10,497 nt of DNA, taken from positions 4,960 through 15,456 of the forward strand of contig FR881459.1 in NCBI GenBank assembly GCA_000434835.1. The letters are read 5' to 3'. Origin of the DNA: Clostridium sp. CAG:594 (GTDB taxonomy: Bacteria; Bacillota_I; Bacilli_A; RF39; UBA660). Shown piece by piece: positions 1 through 6,640 of the stretch. The notes beneath the pieces were generated by a model. The model worked only from the letters and a program-made list of their open reading frames with translations. It did not search any database and was not told the origin of the DNA. Every line of letters starts with the position of its first letter. Position 1 is the stretch's first letter. Both the position numbers and the translations under genes were made by a program.

Positions 1-2012
1 ACTATTTTTTCTTCTTCTTTAGAAAGTGTTCCGCTTTCTAGTTCTTCTAAAGTTTTACTTTCTGTTTTTAGCTTTTCTAACTCCTCAGAAAATAACTTAT
101 ATCTTTCAGATTCAAACTTAAGTGATATTTCATAATTCGTCTTTTCTTCTAATAATTTATTTCTTTCTTCTAAAACACTTTTGTACAAATCATCATTTTT
201 ATTTATAGCTTCTTCTATTTCTGATCTTTTTATTTGTAAATTTTCTAAATACTTTAAATTATCTTCTAAGTCATGTTTTTGAGCTATTAAATTAGTTGTA
301 GCTTTAGTATTACCACCTGTTAAAGAACCACCTTGATGAAGTAATTCCCCTTCTAACGTAACTATTTTATATCTATAATTTATTTTTCTTGCCACTTTAT
401 TTGCACTATCTATATCACTAACTACTATGGTTGTTCCAAGTTGATTTTTTATTATGTTATCATATGTTGATTCATATCTTACCAAATCTGATGCAACACC
501 TATAAACTCACTTAAATCTTTTAAAATCCTATATGTATCCCTATCAATTTCTCTTTTCTTTATTATGTTAAGTGGGAAAAATGTTGCTCTACCAAATTTA
601 TTTACCTTTAAGAAATTAATAGCTTCTTTAGCACAAAACTCATCATCGCACACTATAAAGTTAGAAGATGATGAAAGTGCTGTTGATATTGCAGTGGTAT
701 ACTCTCTATCAGTTTCAATTAAAGCACCTATAACATTATGAATACCAGAAAGTTTAGGATTATCTAAAACGTTTTTAACAGCAAAAGGAAGTCCTGAATT
801 ATTTTCTATTGCATTTTTTAACATTTCAATTTTATATTTAGTTTCGTTTTCTAATCTGTTTTGTTTATTTAAAATATTTTCGTTATCATCATGAGTTTTT
901 CTTACACTTATAAATTCTTCTTCTTTTTCGTTTAATTTTAAAACTGCAGAATTTACTTTTTTATTTAATATTTCTATTGTGTTTTTAATACCAAACATTT
1001 CATTTTCTTTTTTCAAAATAGATTCTTTTATATTAACTAAGTTATCGTGTACCTTGCTATCTTTAGCATCGTATTTTTGTCTTTCTACGATAAGATCTTT
1101 CTTACCAAGCAAATCCCTTGCCTCTTCTACTTTTTTAGTTAAAAGAGATTGCATTTTATATAGCTCTTCTTCTTTTTTAGTTTGAATAAGTTTTAGTTCT
1201 TCTACTTTTGATGAAGAAACATTACTATCTTTTTCTAATTTTATTACATCTTCTGATAATTCATTTATCTTATGTTTATTTAGTTGGTATTCTGCATTTA
1301 TCTTATCTACTTCACTTACTATTAAAGATACTTCAACTTCATCTAACTTACTTTTATTTTCTAAATATTTTTTTGCATCACTACTTTGTTTTTTTAATGG
1401 TGCTATACTTGTTTCAAGCTCTAATATAATATCGTTTACACGTGACATATTATCATGCGTTCTATCTAGTTTTCTTAAAGCTTCATCTTTTCTTTTCTTA
1501 TACTTTAAAGTACCTGCAGCAGATTCAAATATTATTCTTCTTTCTTCTGGTTTATTAGATAAAATTGCACCTATATCACCTTGTGATATTATGTTAAATG
1601 ACTCTTTGTTAACACCCGTATCAACCAATAAATCTTGAATGTCTTTTAGTCTTACCTTTTCGTTATTTAGGTAATACTCATTTTCACCCGTTTTATAAAT
1701 ACATCTTTTAATGGATACTTCAGTATAATCTAATGGTAAATATTTATCAGTATTATCAAATACTAAAGTTACGCTGGCCGATTGCGCTGCACGTCTTGAT
1801 TTACTACCAGAAAAAATAACGTCGCTCATTAAGCCTTCACCACGTAATTGTTTAACTGATTGCTCACCTAATACCCAGCGTACGGCATCTACTATGTTAC
1901 TTTTACCACTTCCGTTTGGTCCTACAACACCCGCTATTCCTTTATTAAGTTCTATTTTAGTTTTTTCCGCAAACGACTTAAAGCCTGATGTACGAATCTC
2001 TTTTAAATACAT
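1..2012 (-). CDS. smc: Chromosome partition protein SMC, N-terminal 670 codons (3' end outside window)
   Basis: Structural maintenance of chromosomes ATPase, which dimerises through its hinge and compacts and segregates the nucleoid with ScpA/ScpB. The reading frame is open from the ATG at 2012 to the window edge with no stop. Visible parts: N-terminal head with Walker A GPNGSGKS at residues 31-38 and Q-loop ISQGD around 142-146; a Lys/Glu-rich coiled coil from about 175 to 395; the hinge at about 397-567, ending in the conserved GGSLTGG (561-567); then the start of the returning coil. The ATP-signature and Walker B head lies beyond the window. The first arm is roughly 100 residues shorter than I recall for B. 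subtilis SMC, more like Mycoplasma SMC. The start codon overlaps the rnc stop by one base (TAATG), with AAGGAG nine bases upstream inside rnc, so translation is probably coupled. Family assignment is certain; the short arm is an estimate from memory. Confidence 0.97.
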   Translation of the reverse strand, partial: MYLKEIRTSGFKSFAEKTKIELNKGIAGVVGPNGSGKSNIVDAVRWVLGEQSVKQLRGEGLMSDVIFSGSKSRRAAQSASVTLVFDNTDKYLPLDYTEVSIKRCIYKTGENEYYLNNEKVRLKDIQDLLVDTGVNKESFNIISQGDIGAILSNKPEERRIIFESAAGTLKYKKRKDEALRKLDRTHDNMSRVNDIILELETSIAPLKKQSSDAKKYLENKSKLDEVEVSLIVSEVDKINAEYQLNKHKINELSEDVIKLEKDSNVSSSKVEELKLIQTKKEEELYKMQSLLTKKVEEARDLLGKKDLIVERQKYDAKDSKVHDNLVNIKESILKKENEMFGIKNTIEILNKKVNSAVLKLNEKEEEFISVRKTHDDNENILNKQNRLENETKYKIEMLKNAIENNSGLPFAVKNVLDNPKLSGIHNVIGALIETDREYTTAISTALSSSSNFIVCDDEFCAKEAINFLKVNKFGRATFFPLNIIKKREIDRDTYRILKDLSEFIGVASDLVRYESTYDNIIKNQLGTTIVVSDIDSANKVARKINYRYKIVTLEGELLHQGGSLTGGNTKATTNLIAQKHDLEDNLKYLENLQIKRSEIEEAINKNDDLYKSVLEERNKLLEEKTNYEISLKFESERYKLFSEELEKLKTESKTLEELESGTLSKEEEKI

Positions 2013-2692
2013 TACTTTTCGCTCCTTCTTATAGTGGCTTTTTTCTCTAACGCTTGATGAGCTGCCTCTTGTTCTGCCTCTTTTTTAGATTTTGCTGTTC
2101 CAGTACCTAGTACTATACCATCTACTATTACGTTCATGGTAAAGGTTCTATCATGAGCTGGTCCTTCTTCTTTTACAAGTTCATAGGTTACTGACTTTTT
2201 AGTAGTTTGAACCATCTCTTGTAAATTAGATTTATAATCCATAAAAAATGTTTCTGGTTTATCTTCAATAAACGGAATAACAACATCATACACTATTTCC
2301 CTTGCTTTAGGATATCCTTGATCTAGGTACACTGCTCCTAAAAATGATTCAAACATATCCGCAAGTGTTGCTTTCCTATATCTTCCACCTTGTGCTTCTT
2401 CTCCTTTTCCTACTTTTACATATTTAGGAAAATCCAAAAGTTTAGCATATTCATATAAAGCATTTTCACATACATACATTGACCTTATTTTAGTCATTTT
2501 TCCCTCTTCATAATCAAACTTATTATAAAGATAATCACTCATAATTAAATCTAAAACTTTATCACCTAAAAACTCAAGTCTTTGGTAATCTTCTAAAGAG
2601 TCATGTTCATTACAATATGATGAATGTGAAAAGGCTGTATCATAAATATGCATATTATTTGTTTTAATATTAAATTTATCTAATAATTCCAT
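2012..2692 (-). CDS. rnc: Ribonuclease III
   Basis: Double-strand-specific endoribonuclease that processes rRNA precursors and structured mRNAs in the cytoplasm. Numbered from the preferred ATG (226 aa), the signature YQRLEFLGD holds Mg-binding E40 and D44, and TLADMFESFLGA holds D112 and E115. A C-terminal dsRNA-binding domain runs from about 151 to 217 and ends in KSKKEAEQEAAHQAL. Q37 replaces the first Glu of the E. coli ERLEFLGD motif; to my knowledge this variant is common in active enzymes. An upstream in-frame GTG at 2707 would add five residues, but it has no Shine-Dalgarno and lies at or before the predicted transcript start. The ATG at 2692 has GGTGAT six bases upstream. It is the first gene after a terminator-promoter junction and is co-transcribed with smc, an order conserved in Firmicutes. 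Confidence 0.97.
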   Translation of the reverse strand: MELLDKFNIKTNNMHIYDTAFSHSSYCNEHDSLEDYQRLEFLGDKVLDLIMSDYLYNKFDYEEGKMTKIRSMYVCENALYEYAKLLDFPKYVKVGKGEEAQGGRYRKATLADMFESFLGAVYLDQGYPKAREIVYDVVIPFIEDKPETFFMDYKSNLQEMVQTTKKSVTYELVKEEGPAHDRTFTMNVIVDGIVLGTGTAKSKKEAEQEAAHQALEKKATIRRSEK

Positions 2693-2698
2693 ATTTTT

Positions 2699-2719
2699 AT
2701 CACCCACTAAATTATAACA
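2699..2719 (-). promoter_or_regulatory. Promoter and ribosome binding site of rnc-smc
   Basis: On the minus strand an extended -10 box, TGTTATAAT (2719-2711), follows directly on the T-tract of the preceding terminator. No good -35 hexamer is visible about 17 bp upstream, where the hairpin sits; the TGn extension may compensate. Transcription would start near 2704, right at the GGTGAT Shine-Dalgarno (2704-2699). The leader would be only about 12 nt before the ATG at 2692, which argues against the GTG start at 2707. Confidence 0.65.
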
Positions 2720-2744
2720 AAAAAACTAGATTTAATCTAGTTTT
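2719..2744 (-). terminator. Rho-independent terminator after the HD-domain gene
   Basis: Perfect 11-bp inverted repeat (arms 2744-2734 and 2732-2722 on the minus strand, AAAACTAGATT against AATCTAGTTTT) running into a T-tract at about 2725-2719. The stem is AT-rich. It lies 8 bp after the stop of the HD-domain gene and just ahead of the rnc -10 box, so it would close operon B. The stem is nearly symmetric with A runs on the other side, but no plus-strand gene needs it. Confidence 0.8.
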
Positions 2745-2751
2745 ATAAGGA

Positions 2752-3363
2752 TTATAAATTTTCCTTTATTTCTGGAAATAAATCATATAAATTATATCCA
2801 AGTAAATTATCAAAGTACTCTTTTAATTTATATGCCTCTTTTATATGATAATAAGTATTTTTATATACTCCATGTCTTAAAAGCAAATCCATCATTCTTT
2901 TATCTAGTGTATATATTTTATCAGTACACATCAAATCACATAAATTAATTATTATTTCATAAATTGTATATTCGTTTTTTATGTATTCTTTTATAAACTC
3001 ATAGTTTTTATCACCCAAATCAGTATAATCCCTATCATTTGCTAAACAGTTAATATCATTATTTAAAAACGAATGCTTTATACATATACTTGCGTAATCT
3101 TCATCATAGCCTAAAGACTTAATATAATTATAACCATTTATAGCATGAGGTATTACTCCATCACCATTATTCCATCCATACCTTTTACCAATATCATGAA
3201 TATAACCTAATGCAATTGCAAAATCACTATCCAAATTTAGTTTACCTGCTATTACACCTGCTACATAACCTATGTTTTTAGAATGTTTTATCCATTTATC
3301 ACTTGAAGTCTTACCGATATTTTCATTTAATAAATCTAAAGCTTCTTTACTTGTTAGTTTCAT
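2752..3363 (-). CDS. HD-domain phosphohydrolase
   Basis: Predicted cytoplasmic metal-dependent phosphohydrolase of the HD superfamily, last gene of operon B. From the preferred ATG (203 aa) the metal ligands are H27, the H56-D57 pair in YIHDIGKRYG, H73, H97 (IKHSF) and D143 (NLCDLMCTD). That is the H...HD...H...D pattern of single-domain HD enzymes, which act on nucleotides, nucleotide second messengers or sugar phosphates. It broadly resembles YqeK/HDIG-type proteins, but I cannot name the substrate. A GTG at 3369 overlaps the upstream stop as GTGA but sits inside the Shine-Dalgarno. The ATG at 3363, five bases after AGAGGTG, is the better start and leaves 2 bp after the TGA of the HAD gene. 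No signal peptide or membrane segment. The family is clear; the function is open. Confidence 0.85.
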   Translation of the reverse strand: MKLTSKEALDLLNENIGKTSSDKWIKHSKNIGYVAGVIAGKLNLDSDFAIALGYIHDIGKRYGWNNGDGVIPHAINGYNYIKSLGYDEDYASICIKHSFLNNDINCLANDRDYTDLGDKNYEFIKEYIKNEYTIYEIIINLCDLMCTDKIYTLDKRMMDLLLRHGVYKNTYYHIKEAYKLKEYFDNLLGYNLYDLFPEIKENL

Positions 3364-3365
3364 AA

Positions 3366-3881
3366 TCACACCTCTTTATCTAATAAATTCTTAACATCAA
3401 TTGGTGACATTGCATTTATTCCCATTCTTCTAAAACGTTTTAAATTTCTTTTTTGTTCATCAATAAATAACATCTCATCTAAATTACAATTATTTATAGC
3501 TCTAATAATTCTAACTGCATCACATTTTTCATCCTGTGATTTACAAGAAAATAACTTTATATAATTTCCATAATGTTTATTAATAAAGTTTTCTTTAGCT
3601 TTCAAATGAAAAGAAAATCTCATGCCAGATACGCAATATAAATTAGCATTTTTATCTTTTAATATGTTTGCAAGTTTATATAACGCCTCATTTCTGGTGC
3701 AAGGTTCTATTGTTTCATAAAAGGTATCCGGATATAAATATGCGTTTAAATAATAATTCAAACGCGTTTCCTTATCCTTATTACGATGTTTTGCAAAATC
3801 AAAATCTTTATGAGTTGCAAGTGTATTGTCAAAATCAAATATAACTACCTTAATTTTATTTAAATCTATTTTATTCATCAT
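3366..3881 (-). CDS. HAD-superfamily hydrolase
   Basis: Small HAD-fold hydrolase (171 aa from ATG 3881) in operon B. Motif I is FDFDNT with nucleophile D16 and acid D18. Motif II is likely S85 in YCVSG, motif III K119 in the DEKCDA region, and motif IV FIDE (D141/E142). Having Glu instead of the second Asp in motif IV is an accepted HAD variant. The cap appears to be a small insert between motifs I and II (about 22-80), typical of phosphatases acting on small phosphorylated compounds; the substrate is unknown. The first ATG overlaps the end of the GNAT gene by 11 bp and has AGGA seven bases upstream; an adjacent ATG at 3878 is equally possible. An upstream GTG (3887) lies within the spacer of this site and is unlikely. 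The gene ends in TGA, showing UGA is a stop here. Confidence 0.83.
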   Translation of the reverse strand: MMNKIDLNKIKVVIFDFDNTLATHKDFDFAKHRNKDKETRLNYYLNAYLYPDTFYETIEPCTRNEALYKLANILKDKNANLYCVSGMRFSFHLKAKENFINKHYGNYIKLFSCKSQDEKCDAVRIIRAINNCNLDEMLFIDEQKRNLKRFRRMGINAMSPIDVKNLLDKEV

Positions 3882-4446
3882 TATCACTTCCTAATACAAT
3901 ATTATCAACGTTAAATTTTTTTCTAATTATTAACTTTATAAATTTAGACCTTGTCATATTTATATATCTCTTTCTTAAAACTTTCTCTGTTATAGGGTAA
4001 TCTTTATTAGTTGTTAATATCTCATATTTTACATTGTTATCAATAATAAATTTGTTACTACTTAAAAAACCATTTTTTAAATAAAAGTTTCTTCTTAAAA
4101 GTTTCTCATCGTTAACGTTTTTGTCGGCAAACTCGATGCATAATAGTATGTTATTATGTTTTTTTCTTAAATCGCTTAATATCATTGAGCCATAGCCCTT
4201 ATTTCTCTTAGTTATATCAACTGCAAAATACATAAGGTATGAAATATCATCATAATTTACGATATAATAAAAACCAATTAAATCATTGTTATCATATACA
4301 ACGTTAAATTCTACATTTTTTTCTTTAGCACATTTTTCTAAAATTAAAAACGAAAATCTCTCATCTTTATTAAAAGAATTAATGTAAATACTTTTAATTT
4401 TCTTTTTATCTTTCACAAGAAAATATGAAGTGTATTTTAAAATCAT
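3871..4446 (-). CDS. GNAT-family N-acetyltransferase
   Basis: Predicted acetyl-CoA-dependent N-acetyltransferase (191 aa from ATG 4446). GNAT motif A is visible as DITKRNKGYGSMIL, where R81, G84 and G86 form the pyrophosphate-binding R-x-x-G-x-G loop after a beta strand ending in YFAVD. Motif B is seen as RRNFYLKNGF (about 118-127), a common C-terminal GNAT signature. A basic tail of about 50 residues (KKFIKLIIRKKF-like) extends past the fold. The acceptor could be an amino sugar, small amine or protein; nothing in the sequence decides. The gene lies 18 bp after the serine hydrolase, with a near-perfect AGGAGGTGA about eight bases before the ATG. A GTG at 4458 is part of that Shine-Dalgarno and should not be used as a start. 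Confidence 0.85.
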   Translation of the reverse strand: MILKYTSYFLVKDKKKIKSIYINSFNKDERFSFLILEKCAKEKNVEFNVVYDNNDLIGFYYIVNYDDISYLMYFAVDITKRNKGYGSMILSDLRKKHNNILLCIEFADKNVNDEKLLRRNFYLKNGFLSSNKFIIDNNVKYEILTTNKDYPITEKVLRKRYINMTRSKFIKLIIRKKFNVDNIVLGSDNDE

Positions 4447-4464
4447 TTTTATGGTCACCTCCTG

Positions 4465-5253
4465 TTAGATAAAATCATACATAATTTTGGCAAGTATCGA
4501 CGTACTTTTTCTATCGCCAGTTTTTTCTGGTGTATCATATATGGAAATACCAATAAAGTACATTTCACCATTTTTTTCAAAAATTCCAACATCACTATTT
4601 AAATAATCAAGTCCACCTGTTTTATGAGCAAATTTAACATTTGGTATATATCTAGGAATTTGATTATTTATCTTTTGACCATATAACGTATTAATTGCAA
4701 AATTGCATAGTTCATTATTCAAAATATCTTCATTTATCAAAATTTCAAAACACTTATTCATATCTACTAGTGTTGTATAGTTGTTTTTTCCATTTTTTAT
4801 AGCTTTCCAATCATTCATGTATCTTTCTAATTTAGTATTATATAAACCTATCTCTTTAATAAATTTATTAATATAATCAAATCCTAATAACTTAATTAGA
4901 ATATTAGTAGATGTATTATCAGAAACAGTAATCATAAAGTAAATCAATTCTTTTACAGAATATTTATATTTACCTTTTTCAAAAACTTCATTATCATCTA
5001 ATATATCGTCTTGACTTACAGTGATTATTTTATCAAGGCTTATATTACCATTTTTAACTTCATTTAATGTAGCTAACATTATAGGGACTTTAATTAAACT
5101 AGCAGATACAAAAACATTATTTTCATTATAACTAAAAATAGTTTCGTTACAATTAACTTTTTTTATTAATATATTTACTTTCTCTTTTTTCTCGATTTCA
5201 CTTATAAAATCTTTTATATTGTCAAACATCTTTTTTTGCCTTTCTAATTCCAT
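4465..5253 (-). CDS. Class-A beta-lactamase-like serine hydrolase, no signal peptide
   Basis: Penicillin-binding-protein/class-A beta-lactamase fold (262 aa). The active-site series is present and ordered: S52-L-I-K55 (SxxK), S111-D-N113 (SDN) and K211-T-G213 (KTG) followed by GLDYLNSDVGIF, equivalent to the class-A strand after KTG. In the omega loop the R144-Y-M-N-D-W-K region aligns with R164-W-E-P-E-L-N, which puts Met where deacylating Glu166 should be; a functional beta-lactamase is therefore doubtful. The N-terminus (MELERQKKMFDNIKDF) is charged and has no signal peptide or lipobox, so the product is predicted cytoplasmic, odd for this family. A peptidase or esterase role is possible. 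The ATG has AAAGG seven bases upstream and overlaps the 41-codon HAD remnant by 10 bp, suggesting translational coupling. Confidence 0.82.
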   Translation of the reverse strand: MELERQKKMFDNIKDFISEIEKKEKVNILIKKVNCNETIFSYNENNVFVSASLIKVPIMLATLNEVKNGNISLDKIITVSQDDILDDNEVFEKGKYKYSVKELIYFMITVSDNTSTNILIKLLGFDYINKFIKEIGLYNTKLERYMNDWKAIKNGKNNYTTLVDMNKCFEILINEDILNNELCNFAINTLYGQKINNQIPRYIPNVKFAHKTGGLDYLNSDVGIFEKNGEMYFIGISIYDTPEKTGDRKSTSILAKIMYDFI

Positions 5254-5369
5254 TTATAATCCTTTGTAACAATTAATTTAATAACTTTCTTTTTATGTTT
5301 CAAATATTGCTCTTTAAGTACCTCATCAAAATTAGAAAGAACGTTATCTATGTCTACTCCTATTCTCAT
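5244..5369 (-). pseudogene. 41-codon remnant of a HAD/5'-nucleotidase-like gene at the head of operon B
   Basis: Short open frame whose product begins MRIGVDIDNVLSNFDEVL, matching the N-terminus and motif I (D6-x-D8) of cytosolic 5'(3')-deoxyribonucleotidase-type HAD proteins. It then becomes Lys-rich and stops at 41 residues; a HAD domain needs well over 100, so catalysis is impossible. A proper Shine-Dalgarno (AGAGGT, 5382-5377) sits seven bases before the ATG, and the promoter in the 60-bp repeat lies just upstream. Its stop lies inside the start of the serine hydrolase (10-bp overlap), and the hydrolase Shine-Dalgarno is within this frame. I read it as a HAD gene truncated when the downstream gene was joined. 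It may still be translated and act as a leader that couples translation to the hydrolase. Confidence 0.55.
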
Positions 5370-5376
5370 TTTATCT

Positions 5377-5396
5377 ACCTCTTAATAATTATAACA
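5377..5396 (-). promoter_or_regulatory. Promoter of operon B (end of repeat copy 1) and adjacent Shine-Dalgarno
   Basis: Extended -10 TGTTATAAT on the minus strand, with its TATAAT hexamer at 5393-5388. No recognisable -35 lies 16-18 bp upstream, where the terminator T-tract and stem sit. The predicted start near 5381 falls within the AGAGGT Shine-Dalgarno (5382-5377), giving an almost leaderless transcript for the HAD remnant. The call rests on the -10 match and the same arrangement at two other junctions. Confidence 0.6.
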
Positions 5397-5444
5397 AAAA
5401 CAAATGAAAAAAAGAACTTTGCCATTATATCAATGTAAAGTTCT
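5385..5444 (-). repeat. 60-bp terminator-promoter repeat, copy 1
   Basis: Identical at 59 of 60 positions to 7150-7209; the single difference is G at 5406 against A at 7171. Read on the minus strand it starts with a terminator hairpin and ends with the extended -10 box TGTTATAAT. This copy ends the MATE-like gene (stop 12 bp upstream of the hairpin) and starts operon B. Outside these limits the flanks differ at once, so it is a discrete element and not the edge of a longer gene duplication. No coding potential, transposase or target-site duplication is apparent. Confidence 0.9.
5407..5444 (-). terminator. Rho-independent terminator after the MATE-like gene (repeat copy 1)
   Basis: On the minus strand AGAACTTT (5444-5437) pairs with AAAGTTCT (5420-5413). 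Inside this stem a second step pairs CATT with AATG around a GATAT loop, with a small A/GC internal bulge. A run of seven T follows (5413-5407). Stop codon to hairpin distance is 11 bp, typical for an intrinsic terminator. Confidence 0.85.
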
Positions 5445-5455
5445 AAAAATACAAG

Positions 5456-6625
5456 TTACTTATTTAATGCGTTATTTTTATGTTTTTTACTTATTATATT
5501 TAAAACAACAAATTGATAAAAACTAGATGTTACTTGTCCTATTGCTGTACAATAAGGAGTACGTAATAGAGATAATAACATTCTACCTATGTTAGCTACG
5601 ATTTTATTTATTGTTATTTTTGTTGGAGAATACTCTAAATTCAAATATGTCGTTTTTAAACTATATACTGGATATATTAAATAATTAAATATTTCTGTAC
5701 CTAAAAATATAAGTGTGATTACCAAATTCAGTTTATAATTATGGTAAAAAATCAAAAACATAACAAATACACTAAATAACAGTAACATCAATAATTTATA
5801 AGCATTTTTCTTGCTTTCTCTATAATTAAATTTTCCTTTTGCTATATCTATTTTAGCTACCGTGTTAATTGAATCGAATACATCCCACTGCGTATCAGTT
5901 ATTAATGCTACAAACGAAATTACAAGAGTATATTCTTCACCATATGATGTTGCATTCGACAGTCCAAATAAAAATATAATCAAAAAACATAAATTATGGA
6001 AAAAGTTTACAGAATCATATCTAATCCATTTTTTTATATTAAATTTAAAGTTAATTTTTTCTCTTTCCTTGATAACCAAATATATTGTAAATATCAAAAT
6101 AGAAGTTAGTGTTAAAGAAATAATTATCATGCTATTTTTAAATAATAAAGCCGATAGAATTAAAACCGTGAAGTTTAAAATATTAAATGAAAAAGAATAA
6201 ATATTTGCTAGCTTATTTTTTTCTTCATAATATAATTTTTCAATTATGCTTGAATAAATTAACTGAATATAAAACTGTATTACTGAATATATGGTAAAAG
6301 CTCTATAAATAGATATATCCATGTTCATAAAACTTATATATTTATCAATGTTAATAATTATAAATCCATAAACAACAAAACCTAATATAATCGTTAAAAA
6401 TATGCCGTTTCCAACAGCATATTTATCTTTATCCTTTTCTTTTGAAATGTTACTTCCTATACTAAAGACCGATTTAAACAAACAAGTTATAAATTGCATA
6501 GGATAAGTAATTGTAAAAACGTTAATTAAATTTTTATCCACAATAATGCTTAATAAAAACCAAGACAATATGGGAATAAATGATAATAACGCAGTATCAA
6601 AACTCACTCTTAATAATCTTTTCAT
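5456..6625 (-). CDS. Polytopic membrane protein, probably MATE/MOP-family transporter
   Basis: Integral membrane protein of 389 aa with about 10-12 hydrophobic segments, for example around residues 11-29, 72-92, 107-126, 145-162, 165-185, 208-223, 232-244, 277-294, 299-321 and 360-378. The segment ITYPMQFITCLF...SIGSNISKEKDKDKYAVGNGIFLT (39-77) resembles the region after helix 1 of MATE exporters, where a small-residue helix is followed by a charged loop and a second helix with a conserved Asn/Gly. It is shorter than typical MATE proteins (around 450 aa). Export of a drug or metabolite is possible, but substrate and coupling ion are unknown. It lies 15 bp after the HAD gene of operon A, with AGGAG five bases before its ATG, and is followed directly by a terminator. 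The membrane call is secure; the family call is tentative. Confidence 0.6.
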   Translation of the reverse strand: MKRLLRVSFDTALLSFIPILSWFLLSIIVDKNLINVFTITYPMQFITCLFKSVFSIGSNISKEKDKDKYAVGNGIFLTIILGFVVYGFIIINIDKYISFMNMDISIYRAFTIYSVIQFYIQLIYSSIIEKLYYEEKNKLANIYSFSFNILNFTVLILSALLFKNSMIIISLTLTSILIFTIYLVIKEREKINFKFNIKKWIRYDSVNFFHNLCFLIIFLFGLSNATSYGEEYTLVISFVALITDTQWDVFDSINTVAKIDIAKGKFNYRESKKNAYKLLMLLLFSVFVMFLIFYHNYKLNLVITLIFLGTEIFNYLIYPVYSLKTTYLNLEYSPTKITINKIVANIGRMLLSLLRTPYCTAIGQVTSSFYQFVVLNIISKKHKNNALNK

Positions 6626-6640
6626 ACCTTCTCCTAAAAA

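Noticed and set aside
454..1429. Plus-strand open frames at 454-741, 979-1185 and 1208-1429
   Set aside because: They lie antisense to the uninterrupted smc frame, have low-complexity Ser/Leu-rich products, no Shine-Dalgarno and no recognisable domain.
5862..6200. Plus-strand open frame of 112 codons
   Set aside because: Antisense to the membrane protein gene; the hydrophobic minus frame has promoter, SD and operon context, while this one has none.
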